Positions 41,901-54,757 of a DNA stretch of 64,000 nt are shown one piece after another (position 1 is the first letter of the stretch; every line of letters begins with the position of its first letter). Source of the DNA: Ramazzottius varieornatus (Eukaryota > Tardigrada > Eutardigrada > Parachela > Ramazzottiidae); contig BDGG01000012.1 of assembly GCA_001949185.1 (NCBI GenBank), positions 348,634-412,633 of the forward strand. Direction: 5' to 3'. The notes under the pieces were generated by a model. That model was not told the DNA's origin and made no database searches. It worked only from the letters and a program-made list of their open reading frames with translations. Made by a program: the position numbers and the translations under genes.

Positions 41901-44900
41901 AATCCGCCAAGGACGCCCTGCTCCTATGGTGCCAGATGAAGACTGCCGGATATCCTAATGTCAACGTGCGAAACTTTACAACAAGCTGGCGTGATGGCTT
42001 GGCGTTCAACGCGCTCATCCATCGTCATCGTGAGGACCTCATCCAGTATGACAAGCTGAGCAAGAACCAAGCCATCTACAACCTCAACAATGCATTCAAC
42101 GTGGCCGAACAGAAACTGGGTATCGCCAAACTTATCGATGCCGAAGGTATGCTGTTTGTTAACTGTTAAGCAAAGATGACAAAGATCGGCGGGTTATCGA
42201 CAGGTCCCTTGTTCTTATTCCAGACGTGGCTGTTGAGTATCCAGACGAGAAATCCATCATCACCTATGTCGTCACCTACTATCACTACTTCAGCAAAATG
42301 CGCGCTGATACTGTTCACGGTCGTCGCATTGGCAAGGTAAACTGAGTTACGGCAAAAGGCTCGTATCGTCAAATATTTACACTGCAGCACACTGTGTAAA
42401 TTGTTGAGGAACTCAAAAGTTTACCACCGAGCACGTAAAGTTTACTCTAATAATTCGAAGAGAATATTTTTTATTCCTGTTTTGGTCAGAATTTGTGACG
42501 TCAGCAGACCATTTCACCATATCATTGTCTCAACTGGCGGATGTCCATTGTTATTGACGAGCAGCGTGCGCCACTTTGAAAAGCAACCCTGTCGAGTTTT
42601 CAAGTGGCGCACGTTTTCAGCGTCTTAACCAGTATTGTGCGCCATTTGTCATTTGTTGAGCTCCTATTTCTCAATTTAATTATGAATTTCGTTTTTGCAG
42701 ATTGTGGATGTGGCCCGAGAAGCTGACAAGGACGCATATACTTACGAGCGTCTAACCACCGACTTGTTGCAATGGATTCGCAAGACGATCGAGTCGCTGA
42801 ACGATCGCCACTTTGCAAACTCCCTACCGGGTGTGCAGCAGCAGCTAGGGCAGTTCAATACATATCGCACCGTGGAGAAGCCGCCCAAGTTTGTGGAGAA
42901 GGGCAACTTGGAAATGACACTTTTTGCCATTCAAAGCAAGTTGCGTGCCCATGACTTGCGTGCTTACATCCCCCCGCAAGCCAAGTCCATTGCCGACATC
43001 AACAATGCCTGGGAGGCACTAGAACGGGCTGAACACGAGAGGGAATTGGCGTTGCGTGAGGAACTTATCAGGTCAGGCACTCAGACTGGGTCTTTTAACG
43101 AGACAGTTGTTGAATGATTGATGTTTTTCAAATGTACGATTATTGCGGCCTGTTTCTTTCACCATCTTATTGTCATTAGGACGACGTCAAGATAGATCGA
43201 TACAAATTTCATCCACCTGCATATTTCACGTGCCATGTTTTGAACAGTGAACCGGTATGCAGGTAGATGATTGCAGTATCCAGGAACTTGACGCATGCCT
43301 GATTCGCTCCAACGGACATTAGGTCGACCAGTTTCGTAGGTTGATTGCTGTGTGGACTTGAAAGTAACTCTCTTCTGTGTTCTCAGGCAAGAGAAGCTGG
43401 AACAACTTGCCGCGCGATTCGATCGCAAAGCCGGCATGCGTGAGACATGGCTGAGTGAGAACCAGCGCCTGGTTGCCCAGGATAATTTCGGGACGGATCT
43501 GGGATCGGTCGATGCCGCCAGCAAGAAGCATGAAGCTATTGAGACGGACATTTTTGCATATGAAGAACGTGTGCAAGCCGTCATCTCGGTGGCGGAAGAA
43601 CTGGAGCAAGAAAATTACCATGATATTCAGCGTATCAATACACGGTAAATTAAACCCTTATCCACTCCATTAAGAGTTAGCCTGATTATTTAAGTGCGCT
43701 CCTCTCCAACTGAAAGACCACGTGGCGTTTCCGAAGTTGCACGAAACTTTTTGTAGGAAATCGATAGTGTATTTCCGTGATCGTTTAAGTTCTCTTACTT
43801 CATCGCGGTGTAGAAATTCCTAAATCGTGGAGTTGCCTGGACCTGCATATCACATACCGCGTTGTATGTTATGGCACACTGTATTCAGGTTCATGAAGGA
43901 TAGGTGTGATCCGCTAAATTATCGCTAGTCAGTTCGTGGTTCTTGATTGTGTTGTGTTTGTAGGAAGGACAACGTTCTTCGGTTATGGAACTACCTTTTG
44001 GAGCTCCTCCGTGCTCGACGTCAACGCCTGGATGTCTCTTTGGAGATGCACAAGACCTTCCTGGAAATGCTACAGGTGGCGCAGTCGATGGAAGAGCTGA
44101 AGACCCGGTTGGTCTCTGACGACTACGGACGGCACTTACTGGACGTGGAGGAACTGGTACAGAAGCACTTGATGCTGGATAACGACATTGCTGTCATCGG
44201 TGATCGTGTCAAGGCGGTGAACAACACGGCCAGACGCTTCGTCGACGACGAAGGCATTGGTATGCCAGCCGAGATACGCGAGTTGTTAGTTCGTTGAATT
44301 AGCCACTTTCTTCCTTCTAGGTTTCCACCCTGTCGATCCACAGGTCGTCGTGGATCGTATGCAGAATTTGGAAGACATGTATACGGATTTGGTCGAGCTG
44401 TCGCAAGAACGCAAAGACCGTCTGGAGGACTCCCGCAAGTTGTGGCAGTTCTTCTCGGATATTGCAGAAGAGGAAGCTTGGATCAAGGAGAAGGAACAGA
44501 TGCTGTCGTCTGCTGATATTGGTCGCGACTTGACCTCCATCAACCTTCTGCTGACCAAACAACGCGTAAGACATGCCAGTTGTTTCGTGACGTATAATCG
44601 TTATCGATCGCTGTTCTTCTGCGTTTTTCCATTATGTATGATCAATGACTTGTTCATTGGGGTTTGCTTGTCGTGTTATAGTTGATGGAAGACGAGCTGA
44701 ATGCTCGCAAGGCGCATTTGCTGGATGTGATTAAGAATGGCGAGGACTTGGTTAACGAGGGACATTTCGGCTCAGAGCAGATTCAGGCTCGTATCAATGA
44801 CGTCAACGATCGCTGGGAGCACTTGATGGAACTGTCGGCCTACCGCAAGAAGCGCTTGCTCGAAGCTGTGGACTACCACCAGTTCTTCGCGGATGCCGAC

Positions 44901-47900
44901 GATACCGACACATGGATGCTGGATACTCTCCGCCTGGTCTCCAGTGACGACATTGGCCGGGATGAAGGCCATGTGCAGTCGCTGTTGAGAAAGCACCAGG
45001 AAGTGTATGAGAACTTGCAGCGATATGAACCGACTATCAAGAGTCTACAAGAACAGGCCAATAGCCTGGGTGATCAAGATAGGAACTCACCTGAAGTGAG
45101 GGACAGGCTGAATAACATCTCGCATCGCTATGACGAGCTGTTGAGGTTGGCTGAAGTCAGGAAGCAGCGCCTCCTGGACGCTCTGGAGTTCTACAAGCTC
45201 TTGACGGATATTGATGCAACTGAACAGTTGATCAATGAGAAGGATCGCATGTTGGCCACTATGGGACCCACGCAAGATATGGAAGAAGTGGAAGTCATGA
45301 AGCACCGCTTCGGCAGCTTGGAGAACGAGATGGGCATGATCAACGACCGTGTAAAGGTACGTGGAAAAAGCATCGTACTGCCGATCACATTTAGGCGGCT
45401 GGTCGACCACCGCCATATGCTCTGCAGGCACCTGCATACATTTGGACTGTTCATTTAGTCTGAATGACGGTATCTAGGTGCCCGAGTGAACGTCGGCAGC
45501 AGGAACCTACATACATTTTTTTGTTCTTTTATAAAATTAGCCGGTATGCAGGCGCTTGTGACGTTTGGCGAGACTGTCTACTGGTCATCCTGGTTCAGGA
45601 ATCGTTGTTAGACTCTCATTGCTTTTGTTTTCAGAACATCAACGACGTATCCGAGAGACTCCTCAGCGTTCAACATCCCGATGCGCGTGAAATTCATAGT
45701 CGTCGCAACCGTCTCAACCTGGCTTGGAACAAGTTGGTTGACAACGTCAACGACAAACGCGACGAGCTGGAGAAGAGCCGCGGCTATCAGACCTTCCGCA
45801 TCGAATGTCAAGAAACCACTCGATGGATCGAGGAGAAGATCCGCATTATCGAAGACGCCGAAGACATCGAGAACGATCTCAGCGGCCTGATCAAACTGCA
45901 ACGCCGTCTCAGCTTCATCGAGCGCGACATGGGACCCATTCGGGCCAAGATGGACTCTATGCTGGAGGAAGCTACCAAGATCGAACGAGAACGACCCGAA
46001 GAGGCTGCTGCTATCCGCGAGAAGGTGGCTATCCTGCAGTCACAGTGGCAGAGACTGAACCAGTTGATGGGCGAACAGGACCAGAAGTTGGGCGAAGTCG
46101 GCGAACTTCAGCACTTCCTCCGCGACTTGGATGTCTTCCAATCATGGCTCACACGCACTCAGGTATAAAATGTTTTGTGTCATGTTTTGAAATTAAGAGA
46201 CTAAACATTCTCGTCGATTAGATAATCCTCAGAATATTTATGAGAACTGCTCTCAGAATATTGCGTCGATTTATCGGGGAAATACGTAACGATAGCGCCT
46301 AGCGCCTCCATGAGCTGGCGCACTGAAATAACGCACCGCACTTTCTTTTACAGGTGACCATTGCCTCGCAAGAACTTCCTGAAGATTTGGCTGAGACTGA
46401 GCGCTTGTTAAACACTCACAAGCAGTTGAAGGAAGAGATCGAGAACTACAGAGCTGACTTTGACAAGCTGATGGAGACGGGTCAGACGGTGACGCGCGAC
46501 CAGCAGGATCCACAGTACATTCTTCTGCGCGAGCGTCTGAAGGGCTTGCGCGAAGGATGGGAAGAGCTGGGCCGCATGTGGGAGAATCGCCAGCAACTCT
46601 TGGCGCAGAGTTTAAGCTATCAAGTTTTCTTGCGTGATGCCAGGCAATGCGAAGTGCTGCTCGGTCAACAAGAAAACTTCTTGGCCCGCGATGAAACACC
46701 GGTAAGCAGAACTAACGTGGACACTTCAAGCTTAGGTATTATTCGAAATAGATGCTAATTTTTTGATGTAGAGAAACCTGGAGGATGCAGAAAATATGCT
46801 TAAGCGCCACGATGACTTCTTGACTTCTCTGGAAGTCAACCAAGACAAGGTCCAGCAAGTCATCGGTCAATCCGAGCGTCTCACAAGCGAGGGTAACTAC
46901 GCCGCTGACAAGATCTTCCGCAAAGCCGAGAACATTCTTGAGCGCTACAACGCTAACCGCGAACGCGCCAACTCCATCGGCCAGAAGCTCCGAGATGCCC
47001 GACAGCTTCAACAGTACCTTCGTGACGTCGAAGAACACCTCGAGTTCATCAATAACAAGAGGATCCAAGTCGAAGACGAGAACTACCGAAGTGCCAAAAC
47101 AGCTCATCAGAAATGGACTCGCCACCAAGCTTTCGAAGCTGAGATCGCCGCTAACCGAGCTCGCATGGACGAACTGAGAGCTGAGGGAGAAGCTTTGATG
47201 CGGGAAAAGCCACAGTTCACGCCTGAAATTCGGCGGTAAGTCAATGCGGAATGACATTTAGCTTTCAAGAACCTGCATACACGAAGTGTTATAGCGTGTG
47301 CGTTATACGCGTATGTTGGTACGTGACGTTCACGTACCCGTATACGATTGTCGTACACTTTGCATGGTAGATTGGAACGTAGGTGTCTGAGTTGTTCTCT
47401 GACCGTATTTTCTACTCACTTGTTTCATCTAAACGGTTTCTTTTCTAGGTCGTTGGATGAAATGAATACCCGCTGGCAAGACTTGGAAGACATTACACGC
47501 GGTAAGGGTGAGCGTCTCTTCGATGCCAACCGACAGGCTATCTACGAACAGACTTGCGACGATGTTGATAACTGGGTGACTGAGTTGGAGACCCAGATTC
47601 TGACGACCGAGACTGGCCAGGACTTGACCACCGTCAACATCCTGATGCAGAAGCAGCAAGTTTTGGAGAACCAGCTGCAACTTCGAGCAGCTCAAGTCAG
47701 CGAGCTCGAGCGACACGAAAGCAAGCTGGAAGAGATCGTGCCGGAAAAGACGGAGGAACTGAAACAACGTCGCCACGAAGTCGAAGAAAGGTACAGTACG
47801 AATAAAATCAATAAAGCCTGAATGAATCAAGAATATTTTATGTAATGCATTTTCGCAGATTTCGTCGATTGCAACGACCGATCGAAGAACGTCGACGAGA

Positions 47901-50900
47901 ACTCGAGAAGAAGAAGGAAGCCTTCCAGTTCCTTCGCGATATCGATGACGAGAAGTTCTACATCCAACAGAAGATGACGCAAGCCACTAGTCCGAACGTC
48001 GGTAACAACCTGTTCGAAGTCCTGCGAATGAAGAAGCAGAACAACAACCTCCGACATGAAGTCGAAAACCACGAGCCGCGCATTCGAGCTATCCAAGATG
48101 TCGGCCAGCGCCTGATCGACGACCGGCATGCCGACAGTGATCGTTTCCGTGAGCTCCTGGACGACCTGCTCGCCCGATGGAACGACTTGAAGGACGCCAT
48201 CGAGGATCGCGACAAACGTTTGGATCTATCCGAGAAGGCTCAGCAGTACTTCTCGGACGCAAATGAAGCGGAGACCTGGATGAGCGAGCAAGAACTGTAC
48301 TTGCTCAGTGATGAACGACCAAAGGATGAGTCCATCGCACAAGCCAACGCGAGAAAGCAGGAAGCTACGGAACAAGCCGTGACGGACTATCAAGAAACCA
48401 TCCGCCAACTCAGCGAGCAAGCTGACAGGTACATTCATCAAATTTCGGGAAAGCGTAGAAAAATGTCCAACAAATTATTTGTGAGAAACGTACAAAACCA
48501 TTGTTTTAAGTGACGCACGCTACCAGCCAATGGCACTGGAAACGTGCTCCACTTGAGATGACAGTATTGTACACCTAAATGTGGCAGAAAGGTCAAGGGC
48601 ATAGTTCTGTTCATGGGAGTTTTCTTGCAGGTTGGTTCGTGAAGGTAACCCGTTTGCCAATCAAGTCCGAAGCCGGCAGACGCAGATCGAGCGGACTTAC
48701 GCCGGTCTCAAAGATCTCTCCACCGAAAGCCGCACCCGCGGAGCGGACACCATGCGCCTCTTCCTCCTCCAAAGAGATATCGATGATCTCGAGCGGTGGA
48801 TCGCGGAGAAAGAAGTCGTGGCTAACAGTCACGAGCTCGGTACCGACTTCGACCACGTTACCATTCTCCGTGAGCGCTTCGATCGATTTTGCGAAGAGAC
48901 GGAAGCTGTCGGTGTGGAGCGCGTCAGGCAGGCCAACGAAGACGCTAACAGCCTCATACGGGCTGGTCATTCCGATGCTCCTCTCATCGCCCAATGGAAG
49001 GACAGGATCAATGAAGCTTGGGAGAACCTGAGGTCAGTATGATGGCGACGTAAGATGCGTGAAGTTGAAGTCCGGAGGAAGGCTGTATCCGGCACGAACC
49101 TGACTGGAATGGTTCAGGGCCGTGCCGGGCACTAACCTGAGTGAAACAGCCCTTGAAAAAACGCAAAATCAATCACACTGTTCTTATTTTGTTTGTAAAG
49201 GGAGCTGATGGAGACGAGGAAGCAACTCCTGACTGCCTCCTACGAACTACACAAGTTCTTCTGGGATTGCAAAGACCTCCTCAGCCGTATTCACGAGAAG
49301 ATGAACACGGTGTCTGATGACCTGGGAAGAGACTCTGGCTCCATTTCTGCTCAACAACGCAAGCATGCTACCTTTATACAAGACTTAGTCCCGCTTGGAC
49401 AGCAGGTCGAAGGTATTCAGGAACGATCGACCAAGCTGTTGAACGCCTATGCCGGTGACCGTGCGAGAGAGATCCAAGTGCGAGAAGCGGAAGTCATCAA
49501 CGCCTGGAGACAACTGCAGCAGATGGTGGACCTGCGCCGAAGCAAACTTTCCGATACCGGCGACCTCTTCCGGTAAGTTTGATGTGTGGATAAAGCTTGT
49601 GAATCAAGTCTTACTATGCTGATCTTGTTTCAGGTTCTTCAACATGGTCCGCGACCTGATGTTGTGGATGGACGATGTCAACCGTCAGATGAACACGTCA
49701 GAGCGAGCGCGCGATGTGTCCGGTGTTGAGCTGTTGATGAACAATCACCAAAGTCTTCGTGCTGAGATCGATGCACGAGACAGTAGCTTCGCCGAATGCA
49801 TTGAGCTTGGCAAGGATCTCTTGGCTCGCAATCACTACGCCAGCCCCGAAATCAAGGACAAGCTTCAAGGTCTGGTCAACTCGCGCGGCGGTATGATGAC
49901 TCGTTGGGACGAACGATGGGAGCATCTACAGCTCAGTAAGTTTCTTTCTTCCACTTCGGGATATAGTACGTTTCTCTGATACATGATTCTCCTTGTAGTT
50001 TTGGAAGTCTACCAGTTTGCTCGTGATGCCGCAGTGGCTGAAGCGTGGCTGGTTGCGCAAGAGCCTTATCTGTTCAGTCAGGAACTTGGGGTCAGTTTGT
50101 GATTTGTAACGCCGGTGGAAGAATTCACCCAGATCGTTTTCCCAAGTGGCGTGCGCTCTCAGATAATAGCAATGAATAGGTGCGCCACTTGAAACGGCGA
50201 TCCCGGTGAAGTCATTTACCAAACTCGTGAAATGTGATTTCGTTTGACAGATGTCCGTGCAAGAAGTGGAGCGCCTCATAAAGAAACACGAGTCGTTCGA
50301 AAAGTCGGCCCTTGCTCAAGATGAGCGCTTCCAAGCCCTGAAACGTCTGACCACGGTAAGCCAGTGTTTATCCATTTTACATGGATATGGTTATCTGTTC
50401 CCCGTTGAACTGTAATTTTAATCGACTGCTTACTACGTGTAGCTGGAGCTCAAAGCCATGTCACAACGCCGAACAGCCGATGATGAACGTCGCCGCTCGG
50501 AACAACGCCGTCTGGAGCAGCAGACGGGTCGTGGTGGAGCTGGAGGCGCAGGAGGTGTTGGAGGTGCTGGCGGGTTAGTTGAATCTCCAGCTCAGTCGGG
50601 GTTCACAGATGCTGTGATGTTCATTCTTTTGCAGCTATGGAGCAGGAGGACATGCAGGCAGCCCTGGAACTCCCGGTGGTCGAATTGTCGGTGTTACCGA
50701 AGTCGAAGGACCATCCACTCCTGAACGAGGTACGGTAGAGCCTTTGGGCTAATTGCACTCTCAGCGAAGAATTGTAGGGGTACCAACTTGTGACAGCAAT
50801 AAGACAACATTTGCCTGCTGTATATAGTTCGCCTCACTCCCGGTATGTCACCCAGCACCAGTCGCGGAGTCGCCGGTTCACCTGGTTCTCCGGGCCAAGC

Positions 50901-51590
50901 CGCAACTTTGCCATCTGGGACCGACGAAGGCATGGCCATCGAAGGACCGCTTTCGCGGAAACACGAAGCCGCAGCTGGTGGATCTAAAGCTAGTGACAGG
51001 TATGCCAGAGACTGATACATCTTTTTGCCTCTAGGTCGGAAACCTCAACCCGTTGTCTTTTTAGGTCCTGGGTTCAGATGTACGTCGTCGTCAGAGGAAC
51101 CAAGCTTTTCGTTTATCGCGACGAGAAGTCGATGAGATCTGTACGTATTTTGATCCGTACCGTTATTTGAATTGTGTGGCCGGCCTAGTCCATACAGCTG
51201 TTCCATGTTATAATTTTTGGTAGGCTCCTGATAAGACTTTCCACGGCGAACAGCCAACAGATCTGTCTGGATCAACCGTGGAGAGAATCGAGCATCATGC
51301 CAAAAAGCACGCATTCCGCGTCACTCTGATTGACGGCGCGCAGTATCTCTTTGATGCGCGAAGTGAAGTAAGTGTTTTGTTCGTTGTCTCTTTGGAGCTC
51401 GATCAGAGGGTTGTCAAAGTGCAAGACTACAACCTTTTTCTTCAAACAGGACGAAGCTAACGCCTGGATAGAGCAGATCCGTGCCGCTGCTGGATCCGAT
51501 TCGTCACCCGAAGCTCGAGCCAGCACATTGCCGGAAATGTCAAAGAGTGAGGCCAAGCGTCGAAGTCTTCCCTGGAGCAAGAAGAAGTAA
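39000..51590 (+). CDS. Beta-spectrin
   Basis: This is the actin- and ankyrin-binding subunit of the spectrin membrane skeleton; it pairs with alpha-spectrin. Twenty-six exons run from 39000-39249, 40873-41024, 41388-41561, 41858-42146, 42224-42336 and 42701-43071 through to 51224-51367 and 51450-51590. They join in one frame to 2,368 residues, against 2,364 in human SPTBN1. The order is: a Thr/Gly-rich N-terminus; two calponin-homology domains ([11 protein letters not shown], then [19 protein letters not shown]); about 17 triple-helical spectrin repeats from about residue 310; a Gly/Ala-rich linker near exon 21; and a C-terminal PH domain ([19 protein letters not shown]) ending SLPWSKKK. It is the conventional beta type, not the giant beta-heavy type. 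An alternative first exon lies at 40688-40775. Several introns carry hairpin elements. Confidence 0.97.
40688..40775 (+). CDS. Putative alternative first coding exon of beta-spectrin
   Basis: Within intron 1 of beta-spectrin an ATG opens 29 codons ([12 protein letters not shown], then [17 protein letters not shown]). They end in a G followed by a GTGCTC donor. The phase is the same as the main first exon, so splicing to exon 2 (40873) gives [14 protein letters not shown]. Vertebrate beta-II spectrin has a comparable short alternative N-terminus joined at the same DERE point. It would remove the Thr-rich leader but keep both calponin-homology domains. Confidence 0.6.
42505..42666. mobile_element. 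GTGGCGCAC hairpin element, double form
   Basis: AACTGGCGGATG faces AGCGTGCGCCACTTT, then CAAGTGGCGCACG faces TTGTGCGCCATTTG, ending TTGTTGAGCTCC. It lies in beta-spectrin intron 5. Confidence 0.65.
45425..45556. repeat. CCTGCATAC inverted repeat
   Basis: GCACCTGCATACAT at about 45428 faces CCGGTATGCAGGCGC at about 45542 in a beta-spectrin intron, with an inner CTACATACAT. Similar pairs occur at about 41692-41763. Confidence 0.45.
48480..48575. mobile_element. GTGGCGCAC hairpin element, single form (decayed)
   Basis: TTTTAAGTGACGCACGCT faces AACGTGCTCCACTTGAG across CAGCCAATGGCACTGG. It lies in a beta-spectrin intron. Confidence 0.5.
50118..50225. mobile_element. GTGGCGCAC hairpin element, single form
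   Basis: AGATCGTTTTCCC and AAGTGGCGTGCG face GGTGCGCCACTTG and AACGGCGATCC. It lies in a beta-spectrin intron. Confidence 0.55.
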
Positions 51591-52250
51591 ATGTAACGGG
51601 TGAGCGAAGATTGGAAGGATGGACAAGCCTGATGGTTATATCTCAAGTATGTTGAGATTGGAGAGAAGCTGGAATCACTGCCCTTTCATCTTCTTGATAT
51701 TTTTTCTTATATTTTACCCTCTTTAAGAAACAAAATCTTTTTCCTTTCTCTTTTGCTGGTAGTCTTACACGATCCTGCATTTCGATCAGTCTTGATGAAC
51801 AGCACAGCGCTGTCTGTGCTGCTGCATTTTTTACTGGAACAAGTTGATGTTTTATCGATTTTGATTACGGTGACTTTGTTCCTTCGGGAGTGCGCGTCAA
51901 CGTCGGTTATCTTTTCCGTGCTGGACTACTTTTTTGTTCATTTTACCCCCACTTTTAGTCTTTTGGCAGCTTCTTTTGTTGTCGTTTGTTACTTTTCAGT
52001 TCTCGGTTGGTTGTTGTGGTTTTATCTCTCTAGAACCCAAACAGTAAAATAAATACAACGTAAAATGGGAGTCGGCAAACAAACTCGATCGGATTGTTTT
52101 TACTCATGGCGCACATTTCCAGTGAGATTGGTTGGTAGCTTGCGCCTCTTAGGGAAGACATCTGGTCGAGTTTGTTTCCCGGCTTTTGCAATGCATTCAT
52201 CCAACCTTGTGAGTTTTCGAAACAGCTTTACTGTGCCGCACAATGTTCGG
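51591..52250. other. Intergenic between convergent spectrin and cyclase 1
   Basis: This should contain both 3' UTRs. A T-rich stretch (51690-52050) follows spectrin, and a GTGGCGCAC-type element lies at about 52064-52190. No gene is recognised. Confidence 0.5.
52064..52190. mobile_element. GTGGCGCAC hairpin element, single form (decayed)
   Basis: GGGAGTCGGCAAACAAACTC at the left faces GAGTTTGTTTCCCGGC at the right, with ATGGCGCACATT and CTTGCGCCTCTTAGG inside. Confidence 0.55.
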
Positions 52251-53129
52251 TCAAGGGTTTATGCCAATCAAGCCTAAGGGTGCTCCAGTTCCATCAGTGA
52301 TCTTTATCGGGATTGCTATAACGTGAGCCCCGACCGACGCCAGCTTGCCTAGGTTCTTGACGTTTTCAAACCCCACCGCACTGTTATTAGCCAGTATCTC
52401 ATGGGTCTTGAAGACTGCTGCTTGTCCATAGTCGGTTGATGGAGTGTCCACACCGAGACCACTGATGTACCTCTGGAAGACCAGAAATGCGGTGGTGTTC
52501 GGGTGGAACGCTGGAAAGTGGTAGGTTTCTACTCCGGTAGAGTTATCGAAATTGAAGATTTTCTTCTTGTCGGGCCAGAATGCATCCCAGCCGGAGTTCA
52601 TAAATACGAAGGCACCATTGGGGATCCGTCCGTATTTCTTCTCCCAGTCGTAAGCGTCCTGAACAGTCACCTGATAATCTAGATTCCTGGCTGCCTTTTC
52701 TCTGACGTCGATGATTACCGCTGGGCCCATCAGCTTATCCAGTGGAATCTTTTCCACCGACAGTCTATAAAGAAACTCTTGGTTGATATAAGTCAAATAT
52801 TTTTTGAAATTCTGCTCCCTTTTTCCTTACCCAATTTTAGAGAAGTGTGATGGTGCATCCAGATGGGTTCCTCCATGTTCCGCTGCCTCATAGAATTTTA
52901 TTCTATAGCTAACTCCGTCGCTCTGCGTTTCGTCTTCGATCGTAGTCAGACGGAAAGTTTCGTTATCCGCCAAGGTGGGCCAGTACACTGTCGTCCTGTC
53001 AAAAGTATGAGATAAATCCACCAGCTTGTCAGAAGAAACGGAGAACCGTGAAACAGGATTCGCAAATGCCGCCTGTATACAGAGACGTAGTGCCCAAAAG
53101 AGGAGGACAGCTTTAACAGCGTCTGCCAT
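52251..53129 (-). CDS. Secreted cyclase-family (kynurenine formamidase-like) hydrolase 1
   Basis: This belongs to the metal-dependent cyclase / kynurenine formamidase-type superfamily (isatin hydrolase-like). Two exons (53129-52831, 52764-52251) give 270 residues. A signal peptide (KAVLLFWALRLCIQAAFA) implies secretion. The metal-binding signature HGGTHLDAPSHF is intact, after the usual DLSHTFDRTTVYWP strand. GAFVFMNSGW and FHPNTTAFL are further family landmarks. The substrate cannot be predicted; the family splits amide or lactam bonds such as those of N-formylkynurenine or isatin. It is the tandem paralogue of the next gene, with the same intron position. Confidence 0.85.
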
Positions 53130-53342
53130 CTTGGAAGAGTTATAAACCCGCGAAAAAACAAAGCTAGACAAATTTCTGTTAGAACAAGTCTTGAAAAACC
53201 CAATCTCGTGCCATGCCACGTTAACCACAAGATACACCCATATTACTACAGGGTTGAGACACGTAGCCTACATTCCGTTTTGAGCTCAGACGTACTGCAA
53301 GATGACAACGAAGCTACCGGCATTTTGTTGCTACCGAAAAGT

Positions 53343-54219
53343 TCACGGATTTACGCCAAGCAAACCAAGAGGAGCTCCGCTTCCGTCGACTATCTTCATC
53401 GGTATTGCGATGACGTGAGCTCCAGCCGGCGTTAGCTTCCCCAAGTTCCTCACATTCTCAAATCCGACCAAGTCATTCTTAGCCAAGATTATGTGTGTCC
53501 CGAGTACTTTTGCTTGGCCGTAGTCGGTGGATGGAGTATCCACTCCCAGACCTTTAATACTCCTTTGGTAAACCAAGAAGTCCGTCGCGTTCGGGTGAAA
53601 TGCCGGAAAATGATAAGTCTCTGTTCCCGAAGTGTTATCAAAATTGAAGATTGTCTGCTTGTCGGGCCAGAAAGTGTCCCAGCCGGAATTCATAAAGACA
53701 AAAGCGCCCTCTGGAATTCGGCCATGTTGTTCCTCCCAGTCTACCACATCCTGGATCGTCACTTGATAAACCGGGTTCGTTGCTGCTTTTTCTTTGACGT
53801 CGATAACCACGGCAGGTCCCATCAACTTATCCGCAGATATTTTCTCCACCGAAGAACTAAAACGAGCGTTTTATCGATAACAACTAAAATGATAAAATTA
53901 TTGCCAGTGGTCGTTTCACCTACCCGTTTTTCCAGAAGTGGGAGGGTGCATCCATATGAGTCCCGCCATGCTCTGACCCCTGGAAGAACTTGTCTCGGTA
54001 AGCGGTACCATCGGTCGAGTTTATCAACTCATGGAGAGTCTTCAAGTGGAACGTTGAATTCTCTGGTATGGTAGGCCAGTAGACGGTGTTTTCGTCGAAA
54101 GAATGCGACAGGTCCAAGAGCCTATCGGAAGACACGGAAAACCGAGAAACCGGATGTCCAACTGCTGAATAAGCGCAGACAAAAAGGCTCAGTAAGTAGT
54201 GAGCTTCCATAGCTCCCAT
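53343..54219 (-). CDS. Secreted cyclase-family (kynurenine formamidase-like) hydrolase 2
   Basis: This is the closest relative of the preceding cyclase gene, about 210 bp upstream on the same strand. Two exons (54219-53924, 53856-53343) give 269 residues, starting MGAM, with a second possible start three codons later. The signal peptide is AHYLLSLFVCAYSAVG. The metal motif HGGTHMDAPSHF and DLSHSFDENTVYWP are intact, and GLGVDTPSTDYGQ is shared with copy 1. Exon 2 has the same length (514 nt) in both genes, so the duplication included the intron. No sign of decay is seen. The substrate is unknown. Confidence 0.85.
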
Positions 54220-54757
54220 TTACAAACTGGATGTCTTGTTTGGGGCACTGGAAAGCTTTTGCCAGCAGTACAGCAGTAGTTAGGCAGATGCACTATGATG
54301 AGATAAGTACTTCGAAGGCGTATATGTAAGGCCTTAATGATATCGATCTCTAGAGTCCGAAAGTTGCAATGGTCTGACCGGAAGCAAATAGGCCGTAATT
54401 TCAATGCACATGCCGGTCCAGACTAGAGATACACTTTGACATCTCTCGAATACATTTAAACTGTTTGAATGGAATTAGAAGGTTTAAATTTTGATTAAAT
54501 AGTTTAAATAGTTTAAATTATGTACTGTAATTTTTCAAAACACAGTCCAACAAACACAAATTTATTTATATCAAATGTGCGTCATACTTGTATTGTTCGA
54601 GTCTAAGCAAACTTAGACACGTACAAGTGCACCAATACACAAATGTTGATGAACAAGGGAGAAACCGAAGTATACATAGCGTTAATATAGTCTTGACAGG
54701 TCAGAGCAACAAGAACAAGTCGAAAGGACTCGGCAGGTACTTTTAGGCCCTGCCTAA
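54220..54757. other. Intergenic; no recognised gene
   Basis: AT-rich DNA with TTTAAA-rich runs at 54480-54530. It lies between the start of cyclase 2 and the 3' end of the EXO5-like gene. No feature is evident. Confidence 0.4.

Noticed and set aside
48579-49031. 150-residue plus-strand ORF overlapping spectrin exon 16
   Set aside because: It is in another frame of a spectrin-repeat exon whose frame is fixed by neighbouring exons.
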